A stretch of 59,398 bases of DNA from Chromobacterium vaccinii (GTDB lineage: Bacteria; Pseudomonadota; Gammaproteobacteria; Burkholderiales; Chromobacteriaceae). The stretch is taken from NCBI RefSeq assembly GCF_000971335.1, contig NZ_JZJL01000029.1:1-59398 (forward strand), written 5' to 3'. How positions within the stretch are numbered: position 1 is the stretch's first letter; each line of letters opens with the position of its first letter. The notes under the pieces were generated by a model. That model had not been told where the DNA came from, ran no database searches, and worked only from the letters and a program-made list of their open reading frames with translations. Shown here in pieces: positions 1-8,282 of the stretch. The position numbers and the translations under genes were made by a program.

Positions 1-1
1 C

Positions 2-793
2 TTCAAGGGCAATCTCAGCCGGCAGCTGTCGCAGCGCCAGTTGGACAGCGGCAGCCTCAAGTTCCAGCGCGGCGAGCTGGAGGCTAATTGGCAACGTCGC
101 CAGGCCGACAGCGCGGGGAGTCTGGACAGCCAGTTGCGGCTATCGCTGGGCGCGCCCGCTCGGCAAAGCTTCAGCGTGCGCGGCCTGGACCTGGACAGCC
201 TGACCGGCGGCCAGCCGGAGACCCTGGTGTTCGCGCTGGATGGGCAGAACGCGCCGGCCGCGGTGCGGGTGGGCGACGGCATCAGCCGCGACGCCGCGCT
301 GCGCAGGCTGAACCAGGCGCTCGGTCCGCTGGGCGCGCGCTGCGAGCTGGACGATCATGGCCGGCTGGGCTTCAGCTGCAGCGAGCAGGATTGGGCGCGC
401 CTGCGCGACAGCCTGACCGTGCGCGGCGGCGGCATGCGCTTTCCCGGCGGCATGCCGCAACCGTTGCCGGCCCAGGCCGAGCCGGCTGCGCTGGACGCGG
501 GGCAGTGGCAGCTGGACGACCATGCCCAGGTGCGGCAGACCCTGCAAGGCGTGGTGCGCTCCATCGCCCAGCTGCAGCAAACCCGCGCGGCCATCGGCAG
601 CGCGATTGCCGAAGCCAGGCAATCGATAGGGCAGCTGGCCCGCACCGATGAGCAAAGCTGGGCCAGTGGCTTCGTCAGCGATTTCAACGCCCGGCTCAAT
701 CAGACCGCCGACTTCAACCATTTGCAGCAACTGGTGCCGGCGCTGCTGGGCATCAGCCGCTATCGCGTGATTTCGCTGCTTTCGCTTCGTTGA
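2..793 (+). CDS. Flagellin-IN-like protein, 5' end outside window
   Basis: The reading frame is open to the left edge, so only the C-terminal ~263 residues are visible and the TTG at 41 need not be a start. The middle (about residues 50-125 of the visible part) resembles a flagellin/hook-associated IN module: a short strand-rich run, then GDGISRDAALRRLNQALG and a 'DDHGRLGFS' turn. The C-terminal ~90 residues are alpha-helical and rich in Gln/Ala/Arg, as in the terminal coiled coil of flagellin-family proteins. It is followed by a strong terminator, so it ends a transcript. Family assignment is by pattern only; an unrelated secreted structural protein is possible. Confidence 0.5.
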   Translation, partial: FKGNLSRQLSQRQLDSGSLKFQRGELEANWQRRQADSAGSLDSQLRLSLGAPARQSFSVRGLDLDSLTGGQPETLVFALDGQNAPAAVRVGDGISRDAALRRLNQALGPLGARCELDDHGRLGFSCSEQDWARLRDSLTVRGGGMRFPGGMPQPLPAQAEPAALDAGQWQLDDHAQVRQTLQGVVRSIAQLQQTRAAIGSAIAEARQSIGQLARTDEQSWASGFVSDFNARLNQTADFNHLQQLVPALLGISRYRVISLLSLR

Positions 794-818
794 CGGACCA
801 CAGCGGGTCCGTCTTGAC

Positions 819-845
819 GGCTGTCCCTGCGGGGCAGCCTTTTTT
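819..845 (+). terminator. Rho-independent terminator after the flagellin-IN-like gene
   Basis: GGCTGTCCC, a 3-nt loop, then GGGGCAGCC form a stem followed by a run of six T. It lies 26 bp after the stop codon at 793. A second, shorter inverted repeat (CGGACC/GGTCCG) sits just before it at 794-811. Confidence 0.85.
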
Positions 846-911
846 CGTGCCGGCTACACACCCGCTTAACATGTCCATGGCATGATGCGCCCTTTTCTAA
901 AGGATGCTGCA

Positions 912-2126
912 ATGTCCAAACGCTGGTGGCCGCTGGCCCTGATCATGGCGTCCTCGCTGGCCCGCGCCGATTTCTCCATTTCCGGTTTCGAGCTGGTGCA
1001 CACCGCGCCGCAGCATGCCGGCCTGGACACGCCGGATTTGCGCGACCCGGCCACGGCGTGGGGACAGTTGTTCGATTCGGCCAAGCGGGAGATCGCGCTG
1101 GAGCAGTTCTATGTGGCGGGACAGCCCGGCAGCCTGATGGACGGCGTCATCGAGCGGCTGGACGCCGCCGGGCGGCGCGGCGTGAAGATCCGCTTCCTGA
1201 TGGAAAAGAAAGGCATGTTCGCCAGCGACCCGGCGACGATAGAGCGGCTCAAGCGCATTCCCAATCTGGAGTACCGCCAGCTCGACTACAACCAGCTGAC
1301 CGGCAACGGCATCATCCACGCCAAATTCATCGTGGCGGACGGACAGTCCGCTTATGTCGGCAGCCAGAATTTCGACTGGCGCTCGCTGCAGCACATCCAT
1401 GAGACCGGCCTCAAGGTTGACGACGCGGCGATGGCCGGCCGCATGCAGGCCATTTTCGAACAGGACTGGGCGGCGCAGGCGACGCTGGCTGCCGGCGGCA
1501 AGGTCAAGCCCTTGCGCGAGGTGGAGCAGGCGGCGGACCTGTCCCAGCCGGCGGTGCTGCTGGCCAGCCCCAACGCCTACAATCCGGACGGCGTCGGCGA
1601 TTCCGAACAGGCGTTGCCGCGCTTGATGGCCGAGGCGAAGGACGAGGTGCGCATCCAGTTGCTGGATTACGCGCCGCTCAGCTTCGGCAAGCCGCGCAGC
1701 TACTACCCGGTATTCGACAATGCCATCCGCGGCGCGCTGGCGCGCGGCGTCAGGGTCAAGCTGATGGTGTCGGACTGGAATCTGGAAAAGCCGGGCGTGG
1801 ACTATCTGAAAAGCCTGGCTGTGCTGCCAGGCATGGAGGTTCGCGTGGTGACCATTCCGCGGGATGGCGCGTGCATCCCCTTCGCCCGCGTCATTCACAG
1901 CAAGACCATGGAAATAGACGGCAGGATAGCCTGGGTCGGCACCAGCAACTGGAGCGGCGGCTATATGGACAAGTCGCGCAATCTGGAAGTGGCGCTGCGC
2001 AGCGAGTCCATGGCCAGGCGCATCGCCGAACTGCACGAACAGACCTGGTCCTCTCCCTACGCCGCGCCGCTGGACGTCTCACGTTCATACCAGGCGCCGG
2101 ACAAAGCCTGCCGCCAGGCGGGCTGA
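912..2126 (+). CDS. Secreted phospholipase D-like protein
   Basis: A 404-residue protein with a Sec signal peptide (MSKRWWPLALIMASSLARA, then DFS), so the domain should act in the periplasm or outside. Two HKD motifs mark the phospholipase D superfamily: HAKFIVADG with a downstream GSQNFD at about residues 136-160, and HSKTMEIDG with GTSNWS at about 329-350. Both keep His, Lys and Asp, so a two-motif active site is expected. Superfamily members cleave or transfer phosphodiesters in phospholipids or nucleic acids; the substrate here cannot be told. The ATG at 912 is preferred over 882 because AAAGGA stands 7-8 bp upstream and the signal peptide then begins at Met1. It appears to be a single-gene unit. 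Confidence 0.85.
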   Translation: MSKRWWPLALIMASSLARADFSISGFELVHTAPQHAGLDTPDLRDPATAWGQLFDSAKREIALEQFYVAGQPGSLMDGVIERLDAAGRRGVKIRFLMEKKGMFASDPATIERLKRIPNLEYRQLDYNQLTGNGIIHAKFIVADGQSAYVGSQNFDWRSLQHIHETGLKVDDAAMAGRMQAIFEQDWAAQATLAAGGKVKPLREVEQAADLSQPAVLLASPNAYNPDGVGDSEQALPRLMAEAKDEVRIQLLDYAPLSFGKPRSYYPVFDNAIRGALARGVRVKLMVSDWNLEKPGVDYLKSLAVLPGMEVRVVTIPRDGACIPFARVIHSKTMEIDGRIAWVGTSNWSGGYMDKSRNLEVALRSESMARRIAELHEQTWSSPYAAPLDVSRSYQAPDKACRQAG

Positions 2127-2220
2127 CGCCCAGGCCCGGGTCATGCCGGGCCTGAGCGAAATACGTCAACATCCCATTCTTATTACCAGTTCCACGCGCG
2201 CGGCGGCCTTTCTCTGACTG

Positions 2221-2239
2221 ATTATGCATAAAGCATAAT
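2221..2239 (+). promoter_or_regulatory. Palindrome in the asnB leader
   Basis: ATTATGC and GCATAAT flank a 5-nt spacer, a perfect 7-bp inverted repeat 53 bp before the asparagine synthetase start. Its right arm doubles as a possible -10 (CATAAT). It looks like an operator; the Lrp/AsnC-family regulator encoded just downstream of asnB is a possible but unproven binder. Confidence 0.35.
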
Positions 2240-2292
2240 GCGGACCGGGCAGATCGTTCTGTCCGGCCGCCTGACAAGAGGAGAGCCAAACC

Positions 2293-4143
2293 ATGTGTGG
2301 AATTGCCGGATGGGTGAGTTTCGAGCGCGATCTGCGGGAGCAGCGCGCGGTCGCGGAGACGATGACGCGGACAATGGCCCGGCGCGGGCCGGACGACGAG
2401 GGGCTATGGCTGGACCGCCATGCGGCGCTGGGTCACCGCCGCCTGTCCATCATCGATCTGGAGGGCGGCCGCCAGCCGATGACCGCCGATGAGGACGGCA
2501 AGACGCTGGCGTGCCTGGTCTACACCGGCGAGGTGTACAACTTCCAGGAGCTGCGCCGCGAGCTGCAGAGCCTGGGCCACGCTTTCCGCACCCGCAGCGA
2601 TACTGAAGTGGTGCTGCGCGCCTATCTGCAATGGGGCGAGGCGATGCTGGAGCGGCTGAACGGCATGTACGCGTTCGCGCTGTGGGACGCGCGCGAGCAG
2701 CGGCTGCTGCTGGTTCGCGACCGGATGGGCGTCAAGCCGCTTTACTACTATCCGATGCCGGACGGCGTGCTGTTCGGTTCCGAGCCCAAGGCCATCCTGG
2801 CCCACCCGGACGCGAAGCGGCGGGTGACGGCCGAGGGCCTGCGCGAAATGCTGGATCTGGTGAAGACGCCGGAGGCCGCGGTGTTCGCCGGCATGCATGA
2901 GGTGCGGCCCGGCCAGATCGTGGCGATAGACCGGAACGGCCTGAGCAAGCGCCGCTACTGGCAGCTGGAGGCGCGCGAGCACGCCGACGACTTGTCGACC
3001 ACCATCCACACCGTGCGCGCGTTGCTGGAAGACATCGTGGGGCGTCAGATCATCGCCGACGTGCCCTTGTGCACCTTGCTGTCCGGCGGGCTGGATTCGT
3101 CGGTGGTCACCGCGCTGGCCGCGAAAAGCATGCAGCGCCAGGGCAAGGGCACGGTGCGCTCGTTCTCGGTGGATTTCGTCAAGCACGGCGTCGAGTTCGA
3201 GGCCGACTACCTGCGCGGCTCGCCGGACGCGCCTTTCGTGCGCGATCTGGCTGCCCACGCCGGCACCGAGCACCAGGAAATCCTGCTGGAAAGCCGCGAG
3301 CTGGCCGATCCGCGCCTGCGCGCCGCGGTGCTGGGCGCGCAGGACCTGCCGCCGGCCTACTGGGGCGACATGCTGCCGTCGCTGTACAAGCTGTTCGAGG
3401 CGATCCGGGCGCAATCGACGGTGGCCCTGTCGGGCGAGTCGGCCGACGAGGTGTTCGGCGGCTATCGCTGGTTCCACGACGCCGCCGCGGTGGACGGCGA
3501 CACTTTCCCGTGGCTGGCCGGACCCAGCGGCTCCTTCTTCGACGGGCAGTCGCTGATCGCGCCGGGATTGCTGCGCGAACTGGACATGCCGGGTTTTCGC
3601 CGCGACAGCTACGCGCAGGCGCTGGCCGAGGCGCCGCGGCTGGCGTCCGACAGTCCGCGCGAGCGGCGGATGCGCGAGATCAGCCACATGCACCTGACCC
3701 GCTTCGTCCAGGCGTTGCTGGACCGCAAGGACCGGATGAGCATGGCGGTAGGGCTGGAGGTGAGGGTGCCGTTCTGCGACCACCGGCTGGTCGAATACGT
3801 GTTCAACGCGCCGTGGAGCATGAAGAACTTCGACGGCCGCGAAAAGAGCCTGCTGCGCGCGGCCGGCAAGGATGTGCTGCCGGACTCCATCGTCCAGCGC
3901 GTCAAGAGCCCGTATCCGGCCACCCAGGACCCGGCCTACGAGCAGGCGCTGCGCCAGGGCCTGACCCGGGTGTTGGACGACGCCTCGTCGCCGGCGCTGC
4001 CGCTGCTGGACAAGGCCGCCGCGTGGAAGCTGCTGGACCGGCCGTTCGGCAAGACCAGCGCCTCGCCTGAGCGCGCCGGGCTGGAGATGGCGCTGGGCCT
4101 GAACGAGTGGCTGCTGCACCACCAGGTGGCGCTGGACTTGTAA
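2293..4143 (+). CDS. asnB: Asparagine synthase (glutamine-hydrolysing)
   Basis: A 616-residue class II amidotransferase that makes asparagine from aspartate, ATP and glutamine. It opens with MCGIAGW, so Cys2 becomes the N-terminal nucleophile of the glutaminase domain (about residues 2-210), which also shows RRGPDDEG and GHRRLSIIDLEGG. The usual glutamine-binding 'NGE' motif is read as YTGEVYN, keeping Glu but not Asn; I recall a similar YSGEVYNF variant from actinobacterial AsnB proteins. The synthetase domain carries the PP-loop SGGLDSS at about residue 262 and SGESADEVFGGY at about 380. AAGAGGAGA 8 bp upstream supports the ATG. An AsnB-like amidotransferase for another acceptor is the main alternative. 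Confidence 0.92.
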   Translation: MCGIAGWVSFERDLREQRAVAETMTRTMARRGPDDEGLWLDRHAALGHRRLSIIDLEGGRQPMTADEDGKTLACLVYTGEVYNFQELRRELQSLGHAFRTRSDTEVVLRAYLQWGEAMLERLNGMYAFALWDAREQRLLLVRDRMGVKPLYYYPMPDGVLFGSEPKAILAHPDAKRRVTAEGLREMLDLVKTPEAAVFAGMHEVRPGQIVAIDRNGLSKRRYWQLEAREHADDLSTTIHTVRALLEDIVGRQIIADVPLCTLLSGGLDSSVVTALAAKSMQRQGKGTVRSFSVDFVKHGVEFEADYLRGSPDAPFVRDLAAHAGTEHQEILLESRELADPRLRAAVLGAQDLPPAYWGDMLPSLYKLFEAIRAQSTVALSGESADEVFGGYRWFHDAAAVDGDTFPWLAGPSGSFFDGQSLIAPGLLRELDMPGFRRDSYAQALAEAPRLASDSPRERRMREISHMHLTRFVQALLDRKDRMSMAVGLEVRVPFCDHRLVEYVFNAPWSMKNFDGREKSLLRAAGKDVLPDSIVQRVKSPYPATQDPAYEQALRQGLTRVLDDASSPALPLLDKAAAWKLLDRPFGKTSASPERAGLEMALGLNEWLLHHQVALDL

Positions 4144-4149
4144 ACCGGC

Positions 4150-4593
4150 TCAGCGGGGCGGCCGCACCGGCCGCCCCTGGATGGGCGTGGACAGGATGAT
4201 GGCGGTGCGGGTCTCGCCCAGGTCGTTCAGGCTCGCCACCAGTTGTTCCAGATGCGAGACGTCGCGCGCCAGCAGACGGAACATATAGGAGTCGACGCCG
4301 GTGACGTGATGGCATTCCATCACCTCCGGCATCGCCTCCAGCCGCGCGAGCAGCGTTTTCTTGTCCGGCTGCGGCACGGTGATGCCCACCAGCGCCGACA
4401 GCGCGTAGCCGGCGCGCAGCGGCGCCACCCAGGCGTGATAGCCGTGGATCACGCCGGCTTCCTCCAGCCGCCGCACCCGTTCCGACACCGCAGGCACCGA
4501 CAGTCCGACGGTCTGCGCCAGTTCGGTCAGCGATTGCCGCGCATTGGCCTGCAGGGCGGCCAATATCGCCCAAGCTTTGGCGTCTACTTCCAT
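4150..4593 (-). CDS. Lrp/AsnC family transcriptional regulator
   Basis: A 147-residue protein of typical Lrp/AsnC length. The N-terminal winged helix-turn-helix (about residues 5-55) has the family pattern LTELAQTVGLSVPAVSERVRRLEEAGVI; the C-terminal RAM/Lrp effector domain follows (about 65-140, with VMECHHVTGVDSYMFRL). It probably binds an amino acid and controls nearby transport or metabolism. GGGAG lies 8 bp before the ATG. It is divergent from the LysE-type exporter with 125 bp between starts, the usual arrangement for a regulator of an amino-acid exporter, and convergent with asnB. Target and ligand are inferred from position only. Confidence 0.9.
   Translation of the reverse strand: MEVDAKAWAILAALQANARQSLTELAQTVGLSVPAVSERVRRLEEAGVIHGYHAWVAPLRAGYALSALVGITVPQPDKKTLLARLEAMPEVMECHHVTGVDSYMFRLLARDVSHLEQLVASLNDLGETRTAIILSTPIQGRPVRPPR
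4155..4177. terminator. Hairpin between convergent asnB and Lrp-family gene
   Basis: GGGGCGGCCG and CGGCCGCCCC pair perfectly over 10 bp around a CAC loop. The hairpin lies inside the last codons of the regulator and 12 bp past the asnB stop. There is no T tract, so any terminator role, in either direction, is inferred. Confidence 0.4.
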
Positions 4594-4718
4594 TCGTAAA
4601 CTCCCTTTGTCTCTTTGCCTTGGTTTTCAAGGCCAGCATAGCGTCCAGGCGAAGAAAATGCATGGGCATCGGTTTGGCATGGCGGCAGACTATGGCTATG
4701 GCCGAGGGAGGAGAAAAC

Positions 4719-5327
4719 ATGTTCTGGCAGGCGAGCTTGATAGGTTTGGCGATAGCGGCGCCGGTGGGGCCGATAGGTTTGTTGTGCATCAGCCGCACCC
4801 TGCGCGGCGGGCCGCGGCTGGGTTTGGCCACCGGGCTGGGCGCGGCCAGCGCCGACGCGTTGTTCGCCATCGCGGGCGTGGCGGGCAGCAGCATGACACT
4901 GCATCTCGCCGGCCAGCTGGCACGGCCGTTGGGCTGGGCCGGCTGCGCGCTGCTGGCCTGGATGGGGATGGCCACGCTGCGGCGTCCGGCGCTTGAGCCG
5001 GCTGATAGAGAGGAGAGCGGCGTCGGCTTGCGGCGCGCCTATGCCGGCACGCTGTTGCTGACCTTGAGCAATCCGATGACCATTCTGTCTTTCGCCGCGG
5101 TGGCGGCCGGCTTGTCCGGCGGCATGCCGGCCAGCGGCGCGCAACAGCTGGCCATCGTCGCCGGGGTATTCTGCGGCTCCGCGTCGTGGTGGCTGGCGCT
5201 GGCCTATGGCGGAGGGGCGCTGTTGTCCCGGCTGGGCGCGCGCGGCCGGCGATGGCTGGATGCAGGCTGCGGCTTGCTGCTATTGGGTTTCGCCGTGCTG
5301 CTGGCCTGGCGCGCGGCGGGGATTTGA
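4719..5327 (+). CDS. LysE/RhtB family amino-acid exporter
   Basis: A 202-residue integral membrane protein with about six hydrophobic segments and the LysE signature near its N terminus (IAAPVGPIGLLCISRTLRGG). A second family motif, LTLSNPMTILSF, begins near residue 110. Such proteins export basic amino acids, homoserine or threonine by proton exchange. The ATG at 4719 is chosen over upstream ATGs because GAGGGAGGAG stands just before it and because translation upstream gives no membrane or family sequence. Divergent from the Lrp-family regulator, which is its likely controller. Substrate unknown. Confidence 0.87.
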   Translation: MFWQASLIGLAIAAPVGPIGLLCISRTLRGGPRLGLATGLGAASADALFAIAGVAGSSMTLHLAGQLARPLGWAGCALLAWMGMATLRRPALEPADREESGVGLRRAYAGTLLLTLSNPMTILSFAAVAAGLSGGMPASGAQQLAIVAGVFCGSASWWLALAYGGGALLSRLGARGRRWLDAGCGLLLLGFAVLLAWRAAGI

Positions 5328-5344
5328 GCGGACGGGCGGCAATG

Positions 5345-5368
5345 AAAAAGCCCGGCGTGGCCGGGCTT
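5345..5368 (-). terminator. Terminator of the chemoreceptor gene
   Basis: On the minus strand AAGCCCGGC, a 3-nt loop and GCCGGGCTT are followed by TTTT, 20 bp after the chemoreceptor stop. On the plus strand the same stem lies just past the LysE gene but lacks a T run. Confidence 0.8.
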
Positions 5369-5387
5369 GGAGCGGGGGGAAGGGCGC

Positions 5388-7469
5388 TTACAGCTTGAAG
5401 CGGCCGACCAGTTGCTCCAGCTCGCCGGACAGTTCGCGTAGCCGGCTCACGGCATCGCTGACCTCGCGCACGGTCTGGTTGTTGCTCTGCGCCATGCTGC
5501 TGATGCGCTCGACGTTCTGCGCGATTTCCACGCTGGCGCTCGATTGCTCGCGGGTGGCGGAGGCGATGTCGACGATGCTGGTCACCAGTTGGCCGTTGAA
5601 GCTCTGCACCTCGCGCATCGACTGATTGGCTTCCTCGGCGATGCCGACGCTGAGATCCACCTGCTGGCTGCTGTGGCGCACGTCGCTGACCGCCTGCTGG
5701 GTTTCGCTGCTGATCGCCTGGACGATGCGGGTGATCTGGATGGTGGCTTCGGCGGTGCGGCCGGCCAGATTGCGCACTTCGTCCGCCACCACCGCGAAGC
5801 CGCGGCCCAGTTCGCCGGCGCGGGCGGCCTCGATCGCCGCGTTCAAGGCCAGCAGATTGGTCTGGTCGGCGATGTCCTTGATCACGCCGACGATGGTGGT
5901 CACTTCGCTGGAGCGCTCGCCCAGGCCGTTCATCCGCTCGGCCAACGCATGCATGCTGTCGGTCATGCGCTGGATTTCGCTGGTGACGCGGTTGACCTTG
6001 GCCACGCTCTGCTCGGTCAGGGAGCCGGTTTCGCGGGCGATGTCTCCGGCCTGCTGCGCGGTATTGGCGATGTGCTGGGCGCCGACGGTCACCTGCTCGA
6101 CGCTGGCGGCGCTGGCCGTGGCGGCGTCGGACTGTTGCGCCGAGGCGTCGTGCACCTGGCTGGCCGACTGGCTCAGCGTCAGCGCGGACTCGGACACCTG
6201 GCGGCTCTGGTCCCGCACTTTGACGAACATGTCGCGCAGGCTGTCCAGCAGCCGGTTGAAGGCGTCGGCGGTGCGGCCGATCTCGTCGCGGTTGGCGATG
6301 TCTATGCGGATGGTCAGGTCGCCGCCGCCGCCGGCCAATTGTTCCATGGTCTCGGCCAGCCGGTTCAGCGGACGGGTCTGGGAGCGGATCGCGGCGGCCA
6401 GCAGCAGCAGGATCAAGGCCAGCGCCACCACGCCGATGGCGATGGCGCTGAGCATGGCCTTGCGGGCGTCGGCGGTGAGCGCGGCGGTGGGCATGCTGAT
6501 GCCCAGCGACCAGAACTGGCCGGTCTCGCCTATCCGTATCGGGTGGAAGAAGTGGGTGAAGCCGCCGTCCTCATAGACGAAGTCCTCGCCTTTCTTGACG
6601 TCGGCCAGGTGGGGGAACAGCGCATCCTCCTTGGGCACCGGCTTGCCCAGCAGTTCAGCCTTGGGGCTGACCACATAAAGCCCGCCTTCGGACACGATGC
6701 GGATGAAGCCGTTCCCGCCGGGCTGGATCTGGCCGAAGCGCTTCTGCAGCTGGTCCAGCGCCACGTCGGTGGCGGACACGCCCAGCATTTTGCCGGCGGC
6801 ATCCTTGATCACCACCGCCAGCGAGCTTTCCAGCACCATTTTGCCCTGCACCTCGTAAGGATAGGGTTCGGTGATGGTGTCGCGGCCGCGCTGCTTGGGC
6901 ACGAAGTAGAAATCGCCCCAGCCGGTCTTCTCGTAGTCCGGCTTGTAGGTTTCCGGATGTTCCTTGTACTTGGGGAATTCCTTGATGCGGTCGGCCGACA
7001 TCATCACGTCCATCTGAGCCTTGCCCTGGGCGTTGCGGGTGATGTAGGGCTGGTAGCGGCCGGTAGGGTCGTGGCGCGGCCAGTCGAAGCGGTAGGCGTT
7101 GTCGTCGCCGTCGAAGGCGTTGGGTTCCCATAGCATCCACAGGCCGATGGATTGCGGCGCATGGTCCAGCATTTCCTGGATGACGTTGTCGGTCTGCTTG
7201 CGGTCCGGCTTGCCGCCGCGCTTGACGCCGGCCACGGAGTCCGCCAGGTGGCGCGGCAGCAGGAAGCCTTGCGACAGCGTGTTCTCTGCGTCTTTGGCGT
7301 AGCTGTCGGCTTGCTCGGAGGAGAGCTGGTAGCCGGTGTCCAGCGCCGAGGTGTAGTTGAGCTGAGCGATCAGCGCGATCATGACCGCGAAAGCCAGGGA
7401 AATGGCGGCGGCGGCCACCAGAGTGATGCGGGTGCTCAGATGGCCCCATTTTGCGTGCGTGCGGCTCAT
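5388..7469 (-). CDS. Methyl-accepting chemotaxis protein with dCache sensor
   Basis: A 693-residue transmembrane chemoreceptor. A transmembrane helix at about residues 14-36 and another at about 335-358 bracket a ~300-residue periplasmic double-Cache-like domain ([11 protein letters not shown] and [10 protein letters not shown] are typical of dCache_1 receptors for amino acids and similar small molecules). HAMP follows (about 358-413), then the signalling hairpin with the conserved tip [21 protein letters not shown]. The C terminus ends at GRFKL without a CheR-tethering pentapeptide. AGGAAAT upstream supports the start. The gene stands alone, with a palindrome upstream. Ligand is not predictable from sequence alone. 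Confidence 0.93.
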   Translation of the reverse strand: MSRTHAKWGHLSTRITLVAAAAISLAFAVMIALIAQLNYTSALDTGYQLSSEQADSYAKDAENTLSQGFLLPRHLADSVAGVKRGGKPDRKQTDNVIQEMLDHAPQSIGLWMLWEPNAFDGDDNAYRFDWPRHDPTGRYQPYITRNAQGKAQMDVMMSADRIKEFPKYKEHPETYKPDYEKTGWGDFYFVPKQRGRDTITEPYPYEVQGKMVLESSLAVVIKDAAGKMLGVSATDVALDQLQKRFGQIQPGGNGFIRIVSEGGLYVVSPKAELLGKPVPKEDALFPHLADVKKGEDFVYEDGGFTHFFHPIRIGETGQFWSLGISMPTAALTADARKAMLSAIAIGVVALALILLLLAAAIRSQTRPLNRLAETMEQLAGGGGDLTIRIDIANRDEIGRTADAFNRLLDSLRDMFVKVRDQSRQVSESALTLSQSASQVHDASAQQSDAATASAASVEQVTVGAQHIANTAQQAGDIARETGSLTEQSVAKVNRVTSEIQRMTDSMHALAERMNGLGERSSEVTTIVGVIKDIADQTNLLALNAAIEAARAGELGRGFAVVADEVRNLAGRTAEATIQITRIVQAISSETQQAVSDVRHSSQQVDLSVGIAEEANQSMREVQSFNGQLVTSIVDIASATREQSSASVEIAQNVERISSMAQSNNQTVREVSDAVSRLRELSGELEQLVGRFKL

Positions 7470-7506
7470 GGCGATTTCCTGCGTGGATGGCGAGTGCTGC
7501 GCTAGC

Positions 7507-7530
7507 CAACTAAGTAAAATTTCTTAGTTG
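7507..7530. promoter_or_regulatory. Operator-like inverted repeat upstream of the chemoreceptor
   Basis: CAACTAAG and CTTAGTTG are perfect inverted 8-mers separated by 8 AT-only bases, 38 bp upstream of the chemoreceptor start. The geometry suits a dimeric regulator. From 7531 to 7798 I see no convincing gene; ORFs there have no recognisable protein character. Confidence 0.4.
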
Positions 7531-7798
7531 AATTGAATATAACGGTTGCGTAGCGGTACAGGCAATCCGCTTGTGCATTTCGCGCGGGGAGCGGGGCTGG
7601 GGAGGTGGTCGGATGCCATGGACCGGTGACATCAGGAGAAGGTGTCGGCGATGCGAACGACGGCGATCAAGCGCAGAAGCCGGTTGCCGTGGTTTGTCCG
7701 GGGCGGATGGTTTCGTTCAGGGGGGAGGGAGGCAGCCGCTCTCCGCCGCCCGCGGTTGGCGGAACGTCCTGCATCGCGCGCGGCGGCGCAGAAGGCGC

Positions 7799-8077
7799 TC
7801 AAATTTCCTGGGCGATTTCCAGCAGTTGCTGGCGCTCCTGCTTGCTGAGCCCGTTCTCGCTGATCAGTTGCACGCTTACGCCCAATTGTTCCGTCAGTCT
7901 TTCCTCCATCTGGAACATGTCGAAATAGGAGGTGTCCGGCGATGGCGCGATCAGCAAGACCAGGTCCGCATTGCCGGCGCAGACGTCTGGAACGTAGCGC
8001 AGGTGGTGAAGGTGGAAGGGCTTGAGCGCGTGATTGATCTGGCTCTTGTGTTCCCGGATGAACTGTAGATCGTGCAT
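7799..8077 (-). CDS. Degenerate MNT-type nucleotidyltransferase-like small protein
   Basis: A 92-residue protein that follows the outline of minimal nucleotidyltransferases (MNT, the partner of HEPN toxins): an opening MHDLQFIREHKSQI like the family 'LxFIREHRxEI', a central strand ADLVLLIAPS where the family has 'SDIDLLV', and SYFDMFQMEERLTEQLGVSVQLISENGLS where the family has 'FDLxxLxxELExLLGRKVDLVTxxGL'. The catalytic GSxxRG motif and the DxD carboxylates are missing (YVPDVCAGNADLVL), so it is probably not an active transferase. GGGGAG lies 6 bp before the ATG. No HEPN gene adjoins it. Family call is from pattern memory; function unknown. Confidence 0.6.
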   Translation of the reverse strand: MHDLQFIREHKSQINHALKPFHLHHLRYVPDVCAGNADLVLLIAPSPDTSYFDMFQMEERLTEQLGVSVQLISENGLSKQERQQLLEIAQEI

Positions 8078-8282
8078 GTGCTTCTCCCCGAATGGCTGGC
8101 CGGGCCCGGATGGCGGCGTTTGGGGAAACGGGCAAGCATTAGTATGTTCCTTGGCGGGTAGTGTTTGGGTATTTTATTGAAAATAAAAGGATATTTTTTA
8201 TTTTGGGCAGGGTTTTGTGGCGAGTGGCGCTGGGCGAACCATATCCTGTGTGGCCTTATGGTCACAATGCCGTTGCCGGGAG

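Noticed and set aside
5544-7133. 529-codon plus-strand frame opposite the chemoreceptor gene
   Set aside because: Low-complexity His/Gly/Ala translation typical of the antisense of a GC-rich gene; the opposite strand is a complete chemoreceptor.
7531-7798. HEPN toxin partner for the MNT-like protein
   Set aside because: No frame on either strand next to 7799-8077 shows a HEPN RxxxxH motif or a ribosome site; the pair is not present.
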